A DNA stretch of 34,959 bases from Acidobacteriaceae bacterium (GTDB taxonomy: Bacteria > Acidobacteriota > Terriglobia > Terriglobales > Acidobacteriaceae). Shown here piece after piece: positions 15,180-23,417 of this stretch; within the stretch, counting starts at the first letter, position 1; every line of letters begins with the position of its first letter. Below the pieces are notes generated by a model. The model searched no databases. It was not told the DNA's origin and saw only the letters and a list, made by a program, of their open reading frames with translations. Where the stretch lies: assembly GCA_003165075.1 (NCBI GenBank), contig PLSM01000094.1, positions 1 through 34,959 on the forward strand. The letters are read 5' to 3'. Both the position numbers and the translations under genes were made by a program.

Positions 15180-18100
15180 GGCCGCACCGCTCCACTCGTC
15201 GTACAGGCGCCGTCTGCCCCAACGCAGGTCGTCTCATCGTCCTTTGGTGTCGACGGCAACCATTTGTAATCGAACCGGTACGACCGCACCGGCTCACCCG
15301 AGTCGAACCGGTCGTTCCAGTCCAACTGGTATTTGAATGCATCCGCGTCATCCGGAAATTTCTCGCCGTCCGCATAGGGATACGTGCTCATCTTGTGAAA
15401 CGGCAGTTGCGCCACGGTGAATGGCGACGCATCCCACCAGTCCATGTCCTTCACATATCCGTTGGCATAGAAGAAGTAGTCGCGCTTCCAGTGCTCGGCC
15501 ACCGCCGGCAGTTCGCTGGCGTCGAACTCCACCGCAATCTCCTCGCCGCTGCCGAAGATGGCATAGCGGTCGTCAATGCCCTTCACCAGCGCCGTCACGT
15601 CACCCATGTGCGTGTAGTTGCCGCGCTGGTGCTGGAATGGCCCGGTCAAACTCACGCGGTCGTAGTCGTAGTCCAGGTCCCCCGGGCTCGCGCCCTCAAT
15701 CTGCAACGGGTAGCCGCGAAAATGCTCTGTGGCCAGCGCCAGCAGCACGTCCGTGGTGCGCACTTCACCCTCGGCCTGGTTGTCGATCAGCACCTGGTCC
15801 CAATAAATCTCCAGGTTGCTCACCAGCCGTATCCGACGCACGCCCGCGGGCAGCTTGCCCGTCAGGTCCACCACTATCGTGCGCTCCTGCCCCGCAGGAA
15901 AACCTGCCTCGCCCGGAATCCGTTGCCACGTGCCGTCCGCCAACTCCGCCTCCACGTACGGCGAAACCGGCTTCACCCCCGCCTGCCACGCGCCATACAG
16001 CGAAGTCGCGCTGAAGTAATTCACATAGCCCGTCATCAGCAGCCGCAACGGCGCGCCCGTGTTCACTTCGCCCAGGTCCAGCGTAAGGGTATGCAATTTC
16101 GCAAATCCGTCATACGGCAGTGGCGTGAATCCGCTTGCAAACTCGTGATCGCGCAGGCTCACTTCTTTCAGCACGTCGCGGCCCTCGCCGTCCCACGCGC
16201 CCACGGGCAAATGCGCGCCCGCCGATGCCACCACTCGCCCCGAAGCAAATGGAGGATCGTCGAGGAACCGCTCATCGGGATTCACTTCGACACTCTCCGG
16301 ATGATCGACGGCCACCAGCCGCAACTGATCAATGTAATTGACTTCTTCCATGGGCTCAATAAAGCGCAGGCTCAGCCTTCCGTTCACCCCCGCCAGTTGC
16401 GCGCCGTCCACCTTGATCCACTCGCCATCGTGCGGAATATTGCGCCGCGTCGGTGTAAACCAGTGCCCCACCACCGCCGCGCCAATCACGTCCGTCACCA
16501 TCTTGTATTTATGCCCGTCCCACGCGAATAGCACCGGGCACGAGCTACCCCGCCGGTCGGCTTCCTTCATCGCAATCACCGGCGTATGCGGCAAATCGAT
16601 CTCGTCCTGCAGCACCCCGGTGGGCCACAGCATCCGCAACAGGTCGATGCCCTCCGACTTGCCCAGCCCCACCAGCAGTTGCTGCGGGCCCTGCGTCTGG
16701 TAGCCCGATGCGCCCGCCAATTCCCACTTCTGCCACTGCCCGCTTGAAAATATCTCCACCTTGGTGCCCAGCGCGGTCTTGTTGTCCGCGTAGCCCGTCA
16801 GGTCCAGGCGCACAAAGTGGTTCTTGTTTGCGCCTATATTCCGCAGCAGCACCGGCGGCGCGTTCAACTGTGTCACAATCAGGTCCGCCGCGCCGTCGCC
16901 GTCCACGTCGGCGGCAATTAGCCCTCGCGGCGCGTGCAGCGTCACGCTGTCTAGTCCCAGCGCATGGCTCACATCCTCAAAGCTGCCGTCTCCGCGATTG
17001 CGCAACACCCGCACCCGCGGTCCCGCGCTCGTTTCCACGATGGCCGCCAAGTCGATCCATCCGTCGTTGTCGATGTCGATCGGCGTCAAGCCCCATCCGC
17101 GCAGTGCGCCATGCAGCGGCAGCGTCACGCGCTCAAACCTTCGTCCGATATGGTTGGGGCCTTCGACGTTGCGCCACAGCGTCAGTCCCGGCGCGCCGGC
17201 ATGCGTCACGGCCATGTCCATCCAGCCGTCCTTGTCGTAGTCCAGCACCGCGATGCCCACCGTCGGCGGCAGCTTTTCGCCTTCATACAACGGCTGTGTT
17301 GGATATTTGCCCTCACGCGGATTCACGTACAGCAATGGCGCCGGGCCATCGCTGGTCACCGCCAGGTCCACCGCGCGGTCGTTGTTGAAGTCGGTCAGAA
17401 TCACGGCTTCCGTCTTGCCGCTGCCGCCTAGTCCCGTCGGCTCGGTCCACTCGGTAAATGTCTTGTTGCCGTTGTTGCGCCACAGCACATTCGATTCCCC
17501 GCCTGCATTCAGCGCCAATCCGGTAAGTAGCAAATCCAGATCGCCATCGTGGTCGTAGTCCACAAATGTGATCCCTGTAGGCCGATTGCGCGGGCCCAGT
17601 CCCGCCTCCGCCGTCACATCCTCAAACTTTCCCTTGCCCAGATTCCGAAACAGCAGCACCCCGTCGTCCAGCGCCACCGCCAGATCGTTCAGGTTGTCGG
17701 CGTCGTAGTCGCCCACCGCGCACGCCACTGCATGACCCTGCGCCTTCAGCCCCGTGGCCGCCGAGTCCAGCTCTTCATAGCTTCCATCGTTCCGCCTGTG
17801 CAGCACGCGAATGGCCTGCGCTCCCGACCCCATCAGCAGCAGGTCCATGCCCCCCGACCCGGTCACATCCATCATGCAAGCCCCGCCCGTCCCTGAGTAC
17901 GTGGGTGCCCCAGGTCCCGCCTTTGGGACCTGGGATTCCACAATCATCGCCTCCGCCACCAGTTTCACCGGGATCATCGTCCGTTCCACCGCTTGCGGCT
18001 CCTCCACCGGCGTCACCGTCGAGTAGTGCCCCTGCTCGCCGTAGGCCAGCCCGATCGGCGCTCCAATCTTGGTACTCGCCAGGTGCTGAAAGCGCTTGAA

Positions 18101-18655
18101 GTGCTCCTTCGCATCCGCTGTGTCGCCAGAACGTTGCAGCGCGCGCGCCAGCGCAAACTCCGACGAAGCGTGCAGCGAGCTGATTTCCAGTGCCTGCTTC
18201 AGCACCGCAATCGCCTTGTCGTACTGCTTCATCTCCTGATAGGTGGCGCCCTCAAAGTAATACGAGTCCACGTCCCGGGGATCGAACTTCACCGCCTGCT
18301 GAAAACTGGCCAGTGCCGCGTCCAGTTCATTGTCGGCGTGCTGCGCCAGTCCCAGGTTGTACCAGGCCTGGGCACTCCCAGGGTCTAGGGCGAGCGCCGT
18401 CTGCAAGGCCCTTTTGGCCTCCGGCAGTTTTTGCAGCGTCATTAGCGCAATGCCCTCGTTGATGGCTGCCTGCGCCAGCTTCGGGTCCTTCTTGCACGCC
18501 GCCGCAAAGCTCTCCGCGGCCCGCTCGGTAAATTGCTGCCCCATCAGCGCCACGCCGCGGTTGTTCAGCCGGATCGCCTCGGCGTCATAGCGCTGCTGTG
18601 CTCCCGCCGCCGTCGCCAAAAAAACCGCCAGGGCCAACTGCCCGCCAATTCGCAT
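15176..18655 (-). CDS. Large secreted TPR + VCBS/FG-GAP + ASPIC/UnbV protein
   Basis: Exported protein of 1159 residues from the ATG at 18655. Signal peptide MRIGGQLALAVFLATAAGAQ. TPR helices at about 25-200 (LNNRGVALMGQQFTERAAESFAAA, AWYNLGLAQHADNELDAALASFQQAV, YYFEGATYQEMKQYDKAIAVLKQAL). A linker with hairpin repeat copy 2 (about 240-250). VCBS/FG-GAP blades with DxDxDG loops (DYDADNLNDLAVALDDG, DYDHDGDLDLLLTG, DYDKDGWMDMAVTHAG, DIDNDGWIDLAAIVE, DVDGDGAADLIVTQ). An ASPIC/UnbV domain (about 640-720; GTKVEIFSSGQWQKWELAG). A long C-terminal beta-rich domain (CPVLFAWDGHKYKMVTDVIGAAVVG onward) that often accompanies these. The frame is open up to an ATG at 18757, but only the 18655 start gives a clean signal peptide; neither has a strong ribosome binding site. 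Probably a periplasmic or surface scaffold. Confidence 0.85.
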   Translation of the reverse strand: MRIGGQLALAVFLATAAGAQQRYDAEAIRLNNRGVALMGQQFTERAAESFAAACKKDPKLAQAAINEGIALMTLQKLPEAKRALQTALALDPGSAQAWYNLGLAQHADNELDAALASFQQAVKFDPRDVDSYYFEGATYQEMKQYDKAIAVLKQALEISSLHASSEFALARALQRSGDTADAKEHFKRFQHLASTKIGAPIGLAYGEQGHYSTVTPVEEPQAVERTMIPVKLVAEAMIVESQVPKAGPGAPTYSGTGGACMMDVTGSGGMDLLLMGSGAQAIRVLHRRNDGSYEELDSAATGLKAQGHAVACAVGDYDADNLNDLAVALDDGVLLFRNLGKGKFEDVTAEAGLGPRNRPTGITFVDYDHDGDLDLLLTGLALNAGGESNVLWRNNGNKTFTEWTEPTGLGGSGKTEAVILTDFNNDRAVDLAVTSDGPAPLLYVNPREGKYPTQPLYEGEKLPPTVGIAVLDYDKDGWMDMAVTHAGAPGLTLWRNVEGPNHIGRRFERVTLPLHGALRGWGLTPIDIDNDGWIDLAAIVETSAGPRVRVLRNRGDGSFEDVSHALGLDSVTLHAPRGLIAADVDGDGAADLIVTQLNAPPVLLRNIGANKNHFVRLDLTGYADNKTALGTKVEIFSSGQWQKWELAGASGYQTQGPQQLLVGLGKSEGIDLLRMLWPTGVLQDEIDLPHTPVIAMKEADRRGSSCPVLFAWDGHKYKMVTDVIGAAVVGHWFTPTRRNIPHDGEWIKVDGAQLAGVNGRLSLRFIEPMEEVNYIDQLRLVAVDHPESVEVNPDERFLDDPPFASGRVVASAGAHLPVGAWDGEGRDVLKEVSLRDHEFASGFTPLPYDGFAKLHTLTLDLGEVNTGAPLRLLMTGYVNYFSATSLYGAWQAGVKPVSPYVEAELADGTWQRIPGEAGFPAGQERTIVVDLTGKLPAGVRRIRLVSNLEIYWDQVLIDNQAEGEVRTTDVLLALATEHFRGYPLQIEGASPGDLDYDYDRVSLTGPFQHQRGNYTHMGDVTALVKGIDDRYAIFGSGEEIAVEFDASELPAVAEHWKRDYFFYANGYVKDMDWWDASPFTVAQLPFHKMSTYPYADGEKFPDDADAFKYQLDWNDRFDSGEPVRSYRFDYKWLPSTPKDDETTCVGADGACTTSGAVRP
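17901..17936. repeat. Hairpin repeat family A, copy 2 (inside a gene)
   Basis: GTGGGTGCC flank, then CCCAGGTCCC - GCCTTT - GGGACCTGGG (17909-17934). It lies between the TPR and VCBS parts of the secreted protein and is read as ESQVPKAGPGAPTY, a different frame from copy 1. Confidence 0.85.
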
Positions 18656-18838
18656 CAATCTCTTTCCCAACTTCCTCTCCAGCGCGGCTCGGCCCAGCCC
18701 AATGCCCAAAAAACCGCGTAACCATTCAGTGTATGCGAGCGGCCACACCGTTCCCATCGGCCCGTGTACCGCCTCTGCTTCTATTCATACGCGCAGGTCT
18801 GTCTCCTGTGGTACAAAGGCGAGCAACGGAGGAGCACG

Positions 18839-20050
18839 ATGAATTCGTTCCAACAAGCAACCGCAACACGGCACGAATACCGGTTGAGAATTGCACCAAA
18901 AGGGCTCCTTCTCTTCTTTGCGGTTCTGCTTGCCGCTGTCGGAATCTTCGCTGCGATCTCGATTGCAGCGCACCCCAACGGCCCGGCCAGCGCGATCGTA
19001 TTTCTGTTCCTCCTGCCCTTCAGCGCCTACATGCTCGCTGTGGTGCTGCGCTCCCGCCTGGTCATCGAGGGCACCCGCATCGAGGTGCGCGGCGCCTTCC
19101 GCGAACGCAGCGCCGATCTCAGCGAGATTGAGGGATTCCGCACCATAAGCACGCGCAATGGCACCTATCGGAAGCTCTACCTCAAAGACGGGCGCGGATC
19201 CATCACTCTATCCAGTTCCTTCGCTACCGATGACGACTTCCGCGCATGGTCCCAGCAAATCACTGACCTCGACAAGCGTGATCGCGATGCGCTGCTCGAT
19301 GAAATCTCCCATGACCAGGAACTGGGCGCCACCCCCGAGGAGCGCCTCGCCGCTCTGTCCACGGCCCGGACCTGGAGCATCTTTGCCCTTGTGATCGCCG
19401 TTGCCGCCGCGGCCGCGCTGAACTTCGCGGATGCCGCCCTGCAGGTACCCTCGGCCATCGTCCTCGCGCTGATACCCGTGGCTTTGATGCTCCTGTTGCA
19501 GCGGTCGCCCCTGCTCTATGCCGTCGTCAAGCAAAAATCTGATCCCCGCGCTGAACTCAGCTATGCCTTGCTTGTCGCCGGTTTTGGACTCGTCCTCCAC
19601 AATCGCGGCATCCATTTCGTCTCCATGCAGCCCCTGTTGCCGCTGATCGCCGCAGTCGCAATCGTCTGCGCCGGATTGCTTTACGCCGCCGCGCCCAAAG
19701 GACCTCAAGCCTTCGGCCGCCTCATCGCCTTGCTCTTTTTCGCGGGCATGTACAGCTACGGCCTCGTCCTCGTGGCAGACTCGCTCGCGGATCAGTCCCC
19801 TGCCATTGCCTACAACGTGACTGTCATCGGCAAACACATTTCACACGGCCGTTCCAACACTTATTATCTCCAGCTCGAGACGTGGGGACCGTTTGCAAAA
19901 CCGAACCAGGTAGCCGTCTCCCCCAGCACCTATGACGCCACAATTCCTGGCAGTCAGGTCTGTCTCCAGCTCCACCCCGGCAGGCTCCATGCTCCCTGGT
20001 TCCAGACCGCCCCCTGCACTGTCCAGCCCGTGCCGGAAGTGCAGCCATAG
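18839..20050 (+). CDS. Polytopic membrane protein with a bacterial PH-like domain
   Basis: A 403-residue inner-membrane protein from the ATG at 18839, placed by GGAGG (18828-18832). Two N-terminal membrane segments (LLLFFAVLLAAVGIFAAISIA; AIVFLFLLPFSAYMLAVVL) are followed by a PH-like strand pattern (RLVIEGTRIEVRGAFRERSADLSEIEGFRTIS...KLYLKDGRGSITLSSSF), then an acidic helical stretch. Four or five more membrane segments lie between about 205 and 340. The soluble C-terminus (YYLQLETWGPFAKPNQVAVS) has two cysteines. Function unknown. It is divergently transcribed from the TPR/VCBS gene, with about 180 bp between the two starts, and is not obviously linked to the redox operon. Confidence 0.75.
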   Translation: MNSFQQATATRHEYRLRIAPKGLLLFFAVLLAAVGIFAAISIAAHPNGPASAIVFLFLLPFSAYMLAVVLRSRLVIEGTRIEVRGAFRERSADLSEIEGFRTISTRNGTYRKLYLKDGRGSITLSSSFATDDDFRAWSQQITDLDKRDRDALLDEISHDQELGATPEERLAALSTARTWSIFALVIAVAAAAALNFADAALQVPSAIVLALIPVALMLLLQRSPLLYAVVKQKSDPRAELSYALLVAGFGLVLHNRGIHFVSMQPLLPLIAAVAIVCAGLLYAAAPKGPQAFGRLIALLFFAGMYSYGLVLVADSLADQSPAIAYNVTVIGKHISHGRSNTYYLQLETWGPFAKPNQVAVSPSTYDATIPGSQVCLQLHPGRLHAPWFQTAPCTVQPVPEVQP

Positions 20051-20416
20051 CCCGTCTCCTGAGTACGCGGTTTCGCATCCGCACAAATCCCTCAATCAAT
20101 TCATCACTAAACAGCGGCATAAGATTGACGCCGAACTCTTTAGATGCTTCGCCTTCCAAAAATGTAAACGTTGATAACTTCGCTGAAGTTATCTCCTATA
20201 ACTTGCTGCCTCCCCACCATGTTTCTAAGCTGTAACTTGCATTCCAGCCATCACCGCTCTGTGACTTATTTGCTTGCTCACTAAGTTGCAGAAGCCTGCG
20301 TCTATTACTGCACACGATTTAGCCGCCCAGAGGGCTCTCCAGCAATCTCCACGCGCCTCCAGGCATCTTTATCAACCTTTGACTAGCGCGCAAAGTTGAA
20401 TTAACAAGACAAGTTC

Positions 20417-20445
20417 TTGACAGGGAAGAAAAAGGGGTGCACTAT
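20417..20445 (+). promoter_or_regulatory. Sigma-70-type promoter for the small protein at 20578
   Basis: A perfect -35 TTGACA (20417-20422) is followed after 17 bp by CACTAT (20440-20445), a weak -10; an alternative TATTAA at 20443 would need a 20-bp spacer. Transcription from here would give a leader of about 125 nt with two hairpins. Confidence 0.5.
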
Positions 20446-20457
20446 TAACCCAAATTG

Positions 20458-20505
20458 ACCCTTTTTCCAAAGGGTTTCAAATTAGGAATTCGTACTGCGA
20501 ATTCC
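20458..20505 (+). promoter_or_regulatory. Double-hairpin 5' leader
   Basis: Hairpin 1: ACCCTTT-TTCC-AAAGGGT (20458-20475). Hairpin 2: GGAATTCG-TACTG-CGAATTCC (20485-20505), a perfect 8-bp stem. They are 9 nt apart and directly downstream of the promoter at 20417, which suggests a structured untranslated leader or a small RNA. Confidence 0.5.
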
Positions 20506-20577
20506 AGGTATTCCCCGCAGTTTTCCCCATCCTGTCTCCCTAAACTGACCTCATTCGCTGTTAAAGAGCAGGTACTT

Positions 20578-20919
20578 ATGGTGGTTCTCACACAATCCAA
20601 AGGCCATGGAGTTACTGGACTCCATGTCGGCATCGACAACGTGCGCCGCTATTTTCCTAAGCGCATTTCGGCCATCGAGTTGCAACTCGATCATTTGCAA
20701 ATACAGTGTGGCCTCAGTCCAAACTTCTGGGAAGGTCAGCCTGAGATTCATGACCCCCGGCTGTGCGCCTGGCTTGAATCAAAGCAACTGCACTCAAAAC
20801 CGAACCGCGCTCCAGTTCCCCTGGCACTGGTTCCGGCAGGAAAGAACTCCTTCCGCCTCCAGCCTATTGCGATGAACGGCCACGCCAAGGTAAAGCTGCA
20901 GCCTCGGCCCGCGGCCTGA
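20578..20919 (+). CDS. Small protein of unknown function (113 aa)
   Basis: I do not recognise a named family. The product has a compact, charged and aromatic core ([21 protein letters not shown], then [17 protein letters not shown], then [16 protein letters not shown]; about residues 17-70) with helix-forming character. A Pro-rich tail rich in Lys/Gln follows. There is no signal peptide or membrane segment, so it is presumably cytoplasmic. The start at 20578 ([11 protein letters not shown]) is chosen because the protein-like part begins here; the frame is open further upstream through the leader hairpins. The ribosome binding site (GAGCAGG) is weak. A perfect -35 box and structured leader upstream support a real, regulated gene. 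The core reads like a conserved acidobacterial hypothetical protein, but that is from memory and unverified. Confidence 0.6.
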   Translation: MVVLTQSKGHGVTGLHVGIDNVRRYFPKRISAIELQLDHLQIQCGLSPNFWEGQPEIHDPRLCAWLESKQLHSKPNRAPVPLALVPAGKNSFRLQPIAMNGHAKVKLQPRPAA

Positions 20920-21051
20920 CTCGTTCCTGCTAGGCTACTGTTTTTCCATCGGCGCGACTCAGCCCTACCTGATTTCCGCAGAATTCGTGTGCTTCTCCAC
21001 GCGCACTTCGCGCCTCCTGAAGCCGCTCGGTACCAAATCAGCGCGCCCCAA

Positions 21052-21079
21052 CCCTAGTCCCTGAACCCCTGTTCCCTGC
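21052..21079. repeat. Degenerate heptanucleotide repeat upstream of dapD
   Basis: Four 7-bp units: CCCTAGT, CCCTGAA, CCCCTGT, TCCCTGC, ending 20 bp before the dapD start codon. C-rich and of the same period as the repeat at 13736-13770, but a different sequence. Confidence 0.5.
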
Positions 21080-21099
21080 CTTGATAGACTCAGAATGCA

Positions 21100-21960
21100 A
21101 TGTCCATCTCTCAGCTTCAGCAAGCCGTGGAGCGCCACTTTGCCGCCGGTCCGGCTGCCGTCGGTGACCAGTCCGCCATGGACGACTTCCTCGAACTTCG
21201 TGCCGCCCTCGAGTCCGGTCAGGCGCGCGCCGCCTCGCCGGACGCCGCTTCAACCACCGGCTGGCGCGTCAACGCCTGGGTCAAACAGGGCATTCTGCTC
21301 GGCTTTCGCCTAGGCGCTCTCGTAGACTGCTCTGCGGCTGGCCTCTCCTTCATCGACAAGCTCACCTTCCCGGTCCACCGCTTCGCCGTGGCCGACGGGG
21401 TCCGCGTCGTGCCCGGCGGTTCTTCGGTGCGTGCCGGAGCCTACGTGGCTCGTGGCGTGGTCTGCATGCCACCCATGTACATCAACGCCGGCGCCTGGGT
21501 CGACGAGGGCACCATGGTCGATTCGCACGCCCTCGTCGGTTCCTGCGCCCAGATCGGCAAGCGCGTTCACCTCAGCGCCGCTGCGCAGATTGGCGGCGTC
21601 CTCGAGCCCGTCAACGCCAGTCCCGTGGTCATTGAAGACGACGTACTCGTCGGCGGCAATTGCGGCGTCTATGAGGGAACCATTGTTCGTCGCGGCGCGG
21701 TCCTGGCCGCCGGAACCATCCTCACCCGTGGCACTCCCGTATTCGACCTGGTCAACGGCACAGTCCTCCGCGCCGCCGGCGACATGCCCCTCATCGTCCC
21801 CGCAAATGCGGTTGTCGTGCCTGGCTCCCGCGCCGTATCCAAAGGTAAGGGCCATGCGCGTAGCCAGAATTGGGGCCTCAGCCTCTACGCGCCCGTCATC
21901 GTGAAATACCGCGACGAAAAGACTGACCTCAGTACCACCCTCGAAGACCTGCTGCGCTGA
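21100..21960 (+). CDS. dapD: 2,3,4,5-tetrahydropyridine-2,6-dicarboxylate N-succinyltransferase
   Basis: Succinylates tetrahydrodipicolinate in the lysine/meso-diaminopimelate pathway; cytoplasmic trimer. 286 residues, the usual length. An N-terminal helical domain ([21 protein letters not shown] at 52-72) precedes a left-handed beta-helix of hexapeptide turns ([68 protein letters not shown]). The C-terminal block [27 protein letters not shown] follows. [19 protein letters not shown] and AQIGGVLEP are typical of DapD. No strong ribosome binding site is seen; a heptad repeat lies just upstream. It points to the succinylase branch for diaminopimelate in this organism. Confidence 0.95.
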   Translation: MSISQLQQAVERHFAAGPAAVGDQSAMDDFLELRAALESGQARAASPDAASTTGWRVNAWVKQGILLGFRLGALVDCSAAGLSFIDKLTFPVHRFAVADGVRVVPGGSSVRAGAYVARGVVCMPPMYINAGAWVDEGTMVDSHALVGSCAQIGKRVHLSAAAQIGGVLEPVNASPVVIEDDVLVGGNCGVYEGTIVRRGAVLAAGTILTRGTPVFDLVNGTVLRAAGDMPLIVPANAVVVPGSRAVSKGKGHARSQNWGLSLYAPVIVKYRDEKTDLSTTLEDLLR

Positions 21961-22238
21961 TGCAGCATTCCCCCTGCCACCACTGGCGGCGAACTGCGCC
22001 TACGCCATCGCCACGGGTCAGGACTCGGCCGAAGCGCTTTCCTATGCAAAGTTGTCTGCCCTGGTCCAGGCGGAGAGCCAGACCCTTCTGGCTCAAATGA
22101 CGGACAAAGGTCAGACGTTGAAGTGATCTCCGGTAAGGTCGCGGTCTGCGCCCAGTCGCACTCCCTCACATGACCCGGCTCGCCCGCTTCTTGGAGGCTG
22201 CACGCGCCGCCCTCGCTGTCCGCTTCCACGGCGAATAA
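21961..22238 (+). pseudogene. Possible gene remnant or chain of mini-ORFs after dapD
   Basis: A coding-like frame without an evident start runs from within the end of dapD to a TGA at 22124-22126; it reads ...TGQDSAEALSYAKLSALVQ and ends QMTDKGQTLK. A 16-codon frame starts at GTG 22123 (GTGA overlap), and a 22-codon frame starts at ATG 22170 (ATGA overlap), reading MTRLARFLEAARAALAVRF, and ends at 22238. The overlaps resemble an operon, but the pieces are very short, so this may be a frameshifted remnant of one gene. Function unknown. It fills most of the 302-bp gap between dapD and the convergent DUF2235 gene. Confidence 0.3.
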
Positions 22239-22262
22239 TTGCGGCTCTCGTACCAGCCGGCT

Positions 22263-23288
22263 TTAGCTCACCACCGTCACCAGCGAATACCCACTCCCCA
22301 GCAAGCCATTCGCCAGGGTCAGGTTTCCCGGCGTGTAGGTCAATCCGTATTGCACCCGTACGGCCACGCTGTTTGCAACCTCGGCATTCGCCGCAATCGG
22401 CCGCAGGTGCGGCGGCCCATCCAACGGGGTCCACGTCTGGTGGATCGCATCCAGGGCGTACTGCGAGGGCAATGTCGCAAACTGTGCGGCTACCGCCGGA
22501 TCCATCGTTAGGCCCAGCGCCTGCGCCTTGGCCGCCATCCATCCTAGCGTGATATCGCACAGCTGCGTTCCCGCATCCACGCCCCCTGCTGCGGTTGTCC
22601 CTCCGCCCACATCCCCATGGGTGCCTGAGAACCAGACCTGTTCTATCGTCTGCCCGGGCGCTGGAGTCGAGGTCCAAAGCGTAGCTGGAAACTGTGGTCG
22701 CTGTTCATCGATTGCAAGGCAGTGGTAGGCGTTTTTCACATCCGGATGCAGTCCCGTGTCGAGAAATCCATATATCTTGTCATCGATCCCGCCAAGGATC
22801 GCGGGAATTCCGAGTGAACCCACCGTGTCCCACACACCAATCATCCGTATCGTTGCGTCTCCCAGCCCACACGGCCCCAGTCCCGCCAGAATCGACGCCC
22901 TGTTCACCGGATCCCGATAGGCCGCAAATGCCTGTGCTACGCAATTGTCGCTGAACGTTCCTGTCGGCAGGCCGCAATTTGCGATCATTCCCGCCAGGCT
23001 TCGCGCCGTGTACGCTCCCCGGCTGAATCCAAACAGATATATCTCGTCGCCCGATTCAAACGCATGAGCTATCTTCGTGTAGCCGTCTTGTATCTTCTGG
23101 AATAGTCCTTGACCGAACGCGCCTTCCAGAATGTGGCTCAACCCCGAGGCGTCGGCGCCCACTCCATCGTCGTAATAGGTAACTTGGTCTGCGCTCATAA
23201 GTAGAGCCTTATACAGCCGGTAAACATTGGTGTTATTCACCGGCGCCTGCCAGGTTCCGTCCGCGCAATACACGATTCTCTTGGCCAT
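22263..23288 (-). CDS. DUF2235 alpha/beta-hydrolase (Tle1-like phospholipase fold)
   Basis: A 341-residue protein of the DUF2235 family, which includes the Tle1 type VI secretion phospholipases but also stand-alone hydrolases. Features: the N-terminal RIVYCADGTWQ strand, the nucleophile elbow GFSRGAYTARSLAG with Ser89, the GVWDTVGSLG block with Asp154, and FSGTHGDVGGG with His224. Together these form a plausible Ser-Asp-His triad. There is no signal peptide, as expected for cytoplasmic or type VI-loaded enzymes. The start is supported by GGAGG 6 nt upstream. No VgrG, PAAR, Hcp or Tap adaptor gene is present here, so export is unproven. Divergently transcribed, with 129 bp between starts, from a lipoprotein gene. 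Confidence 0.85.
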   Translation of the reverse strand: MAKRIVYCADGTWQAPVNNTNVYRLYKALLMSADQVTYYDDGVGADASGLSHILEGAFGQGLFQKIQDGYTKIAHAFESGDEIYLFGFSRGAYTARSLAGMIANCGLPTGTFSDNCVAQAFAAYRDPVNRASILAGLGPCGLGDATIRMIGVWDTVGSLGIPAILGGIDDKIYGFLDTGLHPDVKNAYHCLAIDEQRPQFPATLWTSTPAPGQTIEQVWFSGTHGDVGGGTTAAGGVDAGTQLCDITLGWMAAKAQALGLTMDPAVAAQFATLPSQYALDAIHQTWTPLDGPPHLRPIAANAEVANSVAVRVQYGLTYTPGNLTLANGLLGSGYSLVTVVS

Positions 23289-23382
23289 TGTGATCCTCCG
23301 GGGGAAGTTACATGCCTAACCTTGTATCACGCCCCGGCATCCACGAATAGTCGAACTTTTAGAAAGATCAATATATTTTGTC

Positions 23383-23411
23383 TTGACAACGCACCGGTCG
23401 TGGTCTTTTAT
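23383..23411 (+). promoter_or_regulatory. Sigma-70-type promoter immediately before the lipoprotein start
   Basis: A perfect -35 TTGACA (23383-23388), a 17-bp spacer and TTTTAT (23406-23411; 4/6 to consensus). Transcription would begin about 7 nt later, at or next to the ATG at 23418, giving a leaderless or nearly leaderless message. Confidence 0.5.
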
Positions 23412-23417
23412 GCAGGA

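Larger units (their letters stand above)
20051..20577. other. AT-richer intergenic region with hairpins
   Basis: No gene before 20578 is convincing. A perfect 9-bp hairpin GATAACTTC-GCT-GAAGTTATC (20173-20193) lies 120 nt after the membrane-protein stop and may act in transcription termination. The octamer TAACTTGC appears at 20199-20206 and 20233-20240. Base composition drops well below the surrounding genes from about 20090 to 20570. The promoter and leader hairpins at 20417-20505 are listed separately. Confidence 0.5.

Noticed and set aside
15011..16531. A 506-codon plus-strand open frame over the amidase and TPR/VCBS genes
   Set aside because: It crosses two well-supported minus-strand genes, is Arg/His/Val-rich and has no recognisable motif; a shadow frame.
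22263..23288. Firm call as a type VI secretion effector
   Set aside because: The fold and triad fit, but no VgrG, PAAR, Hcp or adaptor gene is in the window and many DUF2235 proteins are not effectors.
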